Origin: Gammaproteobacteria bacterium RIFCSPHIGHO2_12_FULL_38_11
Lineage (GTDB): Bacteria > Pseudomonadota > Gammaproteobacteria > Coxiellales > Coxiellaceae
Assembly: GCA_001801515.1 (NCBI GenBank)
Contig: MGXX01000027.1
Location: 28,180 to 35,461, forward strand
Direction: 5' to 3'
DNA length: 7,282 nucleotides
Shown: positions 5,391 through 7,282 of the stretch, in pieces
Layout: every line of letters starts with the position of its first letter
Numbering within the stretch: the stretch's first letter is position 1
Program-made: the position numbers and the translations under genes
Notes under the pieces: generated by a model
The model's input: only the letters and a program-made list of their open reading frames with translations
Told to the model about the DNA's origin: nothing
The model's database searches: none

Positions 5391-6071
5391 TTACATCGCA
5401 CAGTGAAACTGAGCTGGTGCATTCGCAGACAGCAACAATTCTCCCGCTATAAATTCACGAATCTCTTCCGCAATCGCGGTCAAATCCTTCACGCCAATCA
5501 CTTCAAAGGTCGATGAGCCATGCGAAGAAAGTTGTTCAGTTTTTTTCGTTAAAAAATAATACGTTTCATCTAATTGTTTTTTAGAACAAACAAATGCCAA
5601 ATAAAATTGAGAAGATTTTTCGTCACTCAAAGATAAATTTTTTATTTTTTTTCCATTTTCATCAAGGGATAATCCATCGATATTATCGGAACAAAAATTC
5701 GCTAATGTTCCGTTGAAATGCGTATCAATTAACTCATTAAGTGAATTCAATAAAAACGTTGCCTTAACGTGTGAGCTTGATAGCGATGAATCTGCTATAG
5801 AAGCAAAATAAATAAGATACTCATCATCATCAGATTTATTTTCAGTGTAAACGCAGAAGTCTCCAGCTGGGGCTTTTGCTTGACTTTTTACTTTATTCAC
5901 ACGAATGTATGTCTGCAAATCAAGAAAATTTTTCGTCGCGTCATTAATATGGACAGTTCTCACAATAGCACCTCGAATTAAAGTTAATATTTTCGAAATA
6001 ATACATGAAACTAGCATATAGGTCAAAATAAATGCAAAAAATAAATGCAAAAACTGCTGGACATATTGCAC
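5391..6071 (-). CDS. Unknown membrane-anchored protein between OPT transporter and cysteine desulfurase
   Basis: This 226-residue protein has one hydrophobic segment near the N-terminus (about 7-34) and a soluble region from about 45 to 226 rich in Ser, Asp, Lys and Leu. LVSC at 20-23 resembles a lipobox, but the N-terminus has no basic residues and the hydrophobic stretch runs past the cysteine, so a plain signal anchor is at least as likely. A probable C-terminal helix is visible at about 192-210 (LTAIAEEIREFIAGELL). The start is GTG, 11 bp after the OPT stop, with no strong ribosome site; an in-frame stop shortly upstream limits other choices. It lies between the OPT and cysteine desulfurase genes with short gaps, suggesting one operon. 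I recognise no family. Confidence 0.72.
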   Translation of the reverse strand: MQYVQQFLHLFFAFILTYMLVSCIISKILTLIRGAIVRTVHINDATKNFLDLQTYIRVNKVKSQAKAPAGDFCVYTENKSDDDEYLIYFASIADSSLSSSHVKATFLLNSLNELIDTHFNGTLANFCSDNIDGLSLDENGKKIKNLSLSDEKSSQFYLAFVCSKKQLDETYYFLTKKTEQLSSHGSSTFEVIGVKDLTAIAEEIREFIAGELLLSANAPAQFHCAM

Positions 6072-6082
6072 ACTTGAGACAG

Positions 6083-7282
6083 TTATTTATATCGACTAAT
6101 TTTGTAAATCCACCACGCCATCACCAAAAATGAAATCAACCCTAATGCCGTTGCCAATTTGGATAAACTGTCTGGCATAATAGATAGTGCATTTGCGCCG
6201 CCCATCATCACAAATGGAATCGCTAAAAACACCCCCATCAATGCCGCACCAGCTACCAAACCACAAGCCAGCAATAAACCATTTTGACTGAGATCATGCG
6301 CTTTTTCCTGTTGTGCTTCTGTTTTTGCATGACGTGATGAACGGGTAACAAAATATTTAATTAACCCCCCAAAAACAACCGGAAGAATAATACTCGGCGG
6401 CAAATAAATTCCTAGGCCGACCGCTAAAGCAGGTACGCGATGATTTCGCTGACGTAAAATTTCATCAGCAATAACGACAAGCACCGCAACAATCATTCCA
6501 ATAACTATCATCGTCCAGGGTAAATTTTGTGTGCGAATACCATTAATTACCGACGCTATCAATCCCGCTTGGGGTGCAGACAACATCTGCGATGGATCCA
6601 TCCCAGGTCTTGGCATAACACCCCCTATGCCATATGCCTGAAATAATAAATTCAAAACAGGGCCAATAATAAAAGCAGAAACAATCACACCTAAACCCAA
6701 AATTGCTTGTTGTTTCCAGGGTGTTGCCCCCACCATTTGCCCCGCTTTTAAATCTTGCAAATTTTCATTTGAAATAGTCGCACAAGTTGCAACAACGGTA
6801 GAAACCAACACCATTAAAGCAGCAACTTTGCCACTGCCATCATGATGCGGGAAAACAAAAAAGTAAACGCCACCTAGCATTAAAACAGACAAAATTAAAA
6901 TACCAGAGACGGGATTATTACTCGAGCCAATAAGCCCTGTAAAATAAGCACAAATGGTTGCTAAAAAAAATCCAATAATTAATATAAAAAAAACAGAGAT
7001 AAGTGTTGCCCACAATAAAAATGATGCGCTGTAAATAGCATATAAATTTTCGATGTATGCAAAATGTAACACCAACACATAGAGTAATAATGCGCAAATA
7101 ATAACGCCCAAAAATGCCCAGACGATGGGAATATCCCGTTCTGTTCGCGGTATATGTATTTTCACCCCGCCAACACTTTGCAATGAAACAAACGACAGCT
7201 TAATACCCTCCCAAACTGGTTTAATTAAACGAATTAATGTCCACACACCACCGACTAACATTACCCCCACACCCACAAAACG
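6083..7282 (-). CDS. OPT-family oligopeptide transporter, C-terminal part (cut by window edge)
   Basis: OPT proteins are inner-membrane secondary transporters that take up short peptides or metal chelates. The visible part is 399 codons with at least nine hydrophobic segments. The frame stays open to the window edge and continues upstream of the first GTG (7274-7276). Members are usually 600 residues or more, so about 200-270 N-terminal residues are outside. Numbering from that GTG, the family motif NENLQDLKAGQMVGATP is at 170-186, and LPWTMIVIG...IADEIL at 252-274 precedes VPALAVGLGIYLPPS (281-295), typical of bacterial OPT transporters. A polar cytoplasmic-type loop (310-330) separates the last segments. 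It is first of the visible genes in an apparent operon with the unknown protein 11 bp downstream and the cysteine desulfurase after it. Substrate is not predictable; peptides are the default. Confidence 0.93.
   Translation of the reverse strand, partial: RFVGVGVMLVGGVWTLIRLIKPVWEGIKLSFVSLQSVGGVKIHIPRTERDIPIVWAFLGVIICALLLYVLVLHFAYIENLYAIYSASFLLWATLISVFFILIIGFFLATICAYFTGLIGSSNNPVSGILILSVLMLGGVYFFVFPHHDGSGKVAALMVLVSTVVATCATISNENLQDLKAGQMVGATPWKQQAILGLGVIVSAFIIGPVLNLLFQAYGIGGVMPRPGMDPSQMLSAPQAGLIASVINGIRTQNLPWTMIVIGMIVAVLVVIADEILRQRNHRVPALAVGLGIYLPPSIILPVVFGGLIKYFVTRSSRHAKTEAQQEKAHDLSQNGLLLACGLVAGAALMGVFLAIPFVMMGGANALSIMPDSLSKLATALGLISFLVMAWWIYKISRYK

Noticed and set aside
5307..5516. 69-codon plus-strand frame across the desulfurase/unknown-gene junction
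   Set aside because: It is antisense to two better supported genes, and its composition does not look like a conserved protein.

Overview
The window is AT-rich bacterial chromosome, most likely from a gammaproteobacterium. The cysteine desulfurase reads like a relative of E. coli IscS, and the signal peptidase is of the two-membrane-segment Gram-negative type. The gene mix (OPT peptide transporter, HPP protein, a second LepB coupled to pgsA) would fit Legionellales or Coxiella-like bacteria. That placement is an inference, not proven by the sequence. I see no rRNA, tRNA, CRISPR array, transposase or phage gene.

Layout, left to right. Positions 1-138 hold two exact copies of a 50-bp repeat in direct orientation. 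Next is a tight minus-strand operon, transcribed in the order membrane-anchored small protein (1511-1906, TTG start), signal peptidase I paralogue (723-1514), pgsA (172-726). Both junctions are ATGA stop/start overlaps. A small two-helix membrane protein (2038-2292, plus strand) diverges from this operon. Its stop codon directly abuts the stop of the convergent alanine dehydrogenase gene (2293-3405, minus). A 283-bp gap (3406-3688) holds the ald promoter, a 12-bp palindrome, a possible 30-residue plus-strand ORF and an AT-rich inverted repeat. An HPP-family membrane protein follows (3689-4192, minus) with its own TATAAT box. The right third is a minus-strand run in the order OPT oligopeptide transporter (6083-7282, cut by the window edge), unknown anchored protein (5391-6071), IscS-like cysteine desulfurase (4249-5364). 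Its gaps are 11 and 26 bp.

How the genes may work together. LepB and PgsA are both inner-membrane envelope functions, and translational coupling suggests they are made in step. The OPT transporter (peptide uptake), alanine dehydrogenase (alanine to pyruvate) and cysteine desulfurase (sulfur from cysteine) would fit an organism living on imported peptides and amino acids. That link is an inference.

The most unusual object is the cysteine desulfurase. It keeps the PLP lysine and catalytic cysteine but lacks the glycine-rich HGGGHERG loop and the C-terminal tail used by IscS to bind IscU. It lies beside an unrecognised protein instead of in an isc cluster.
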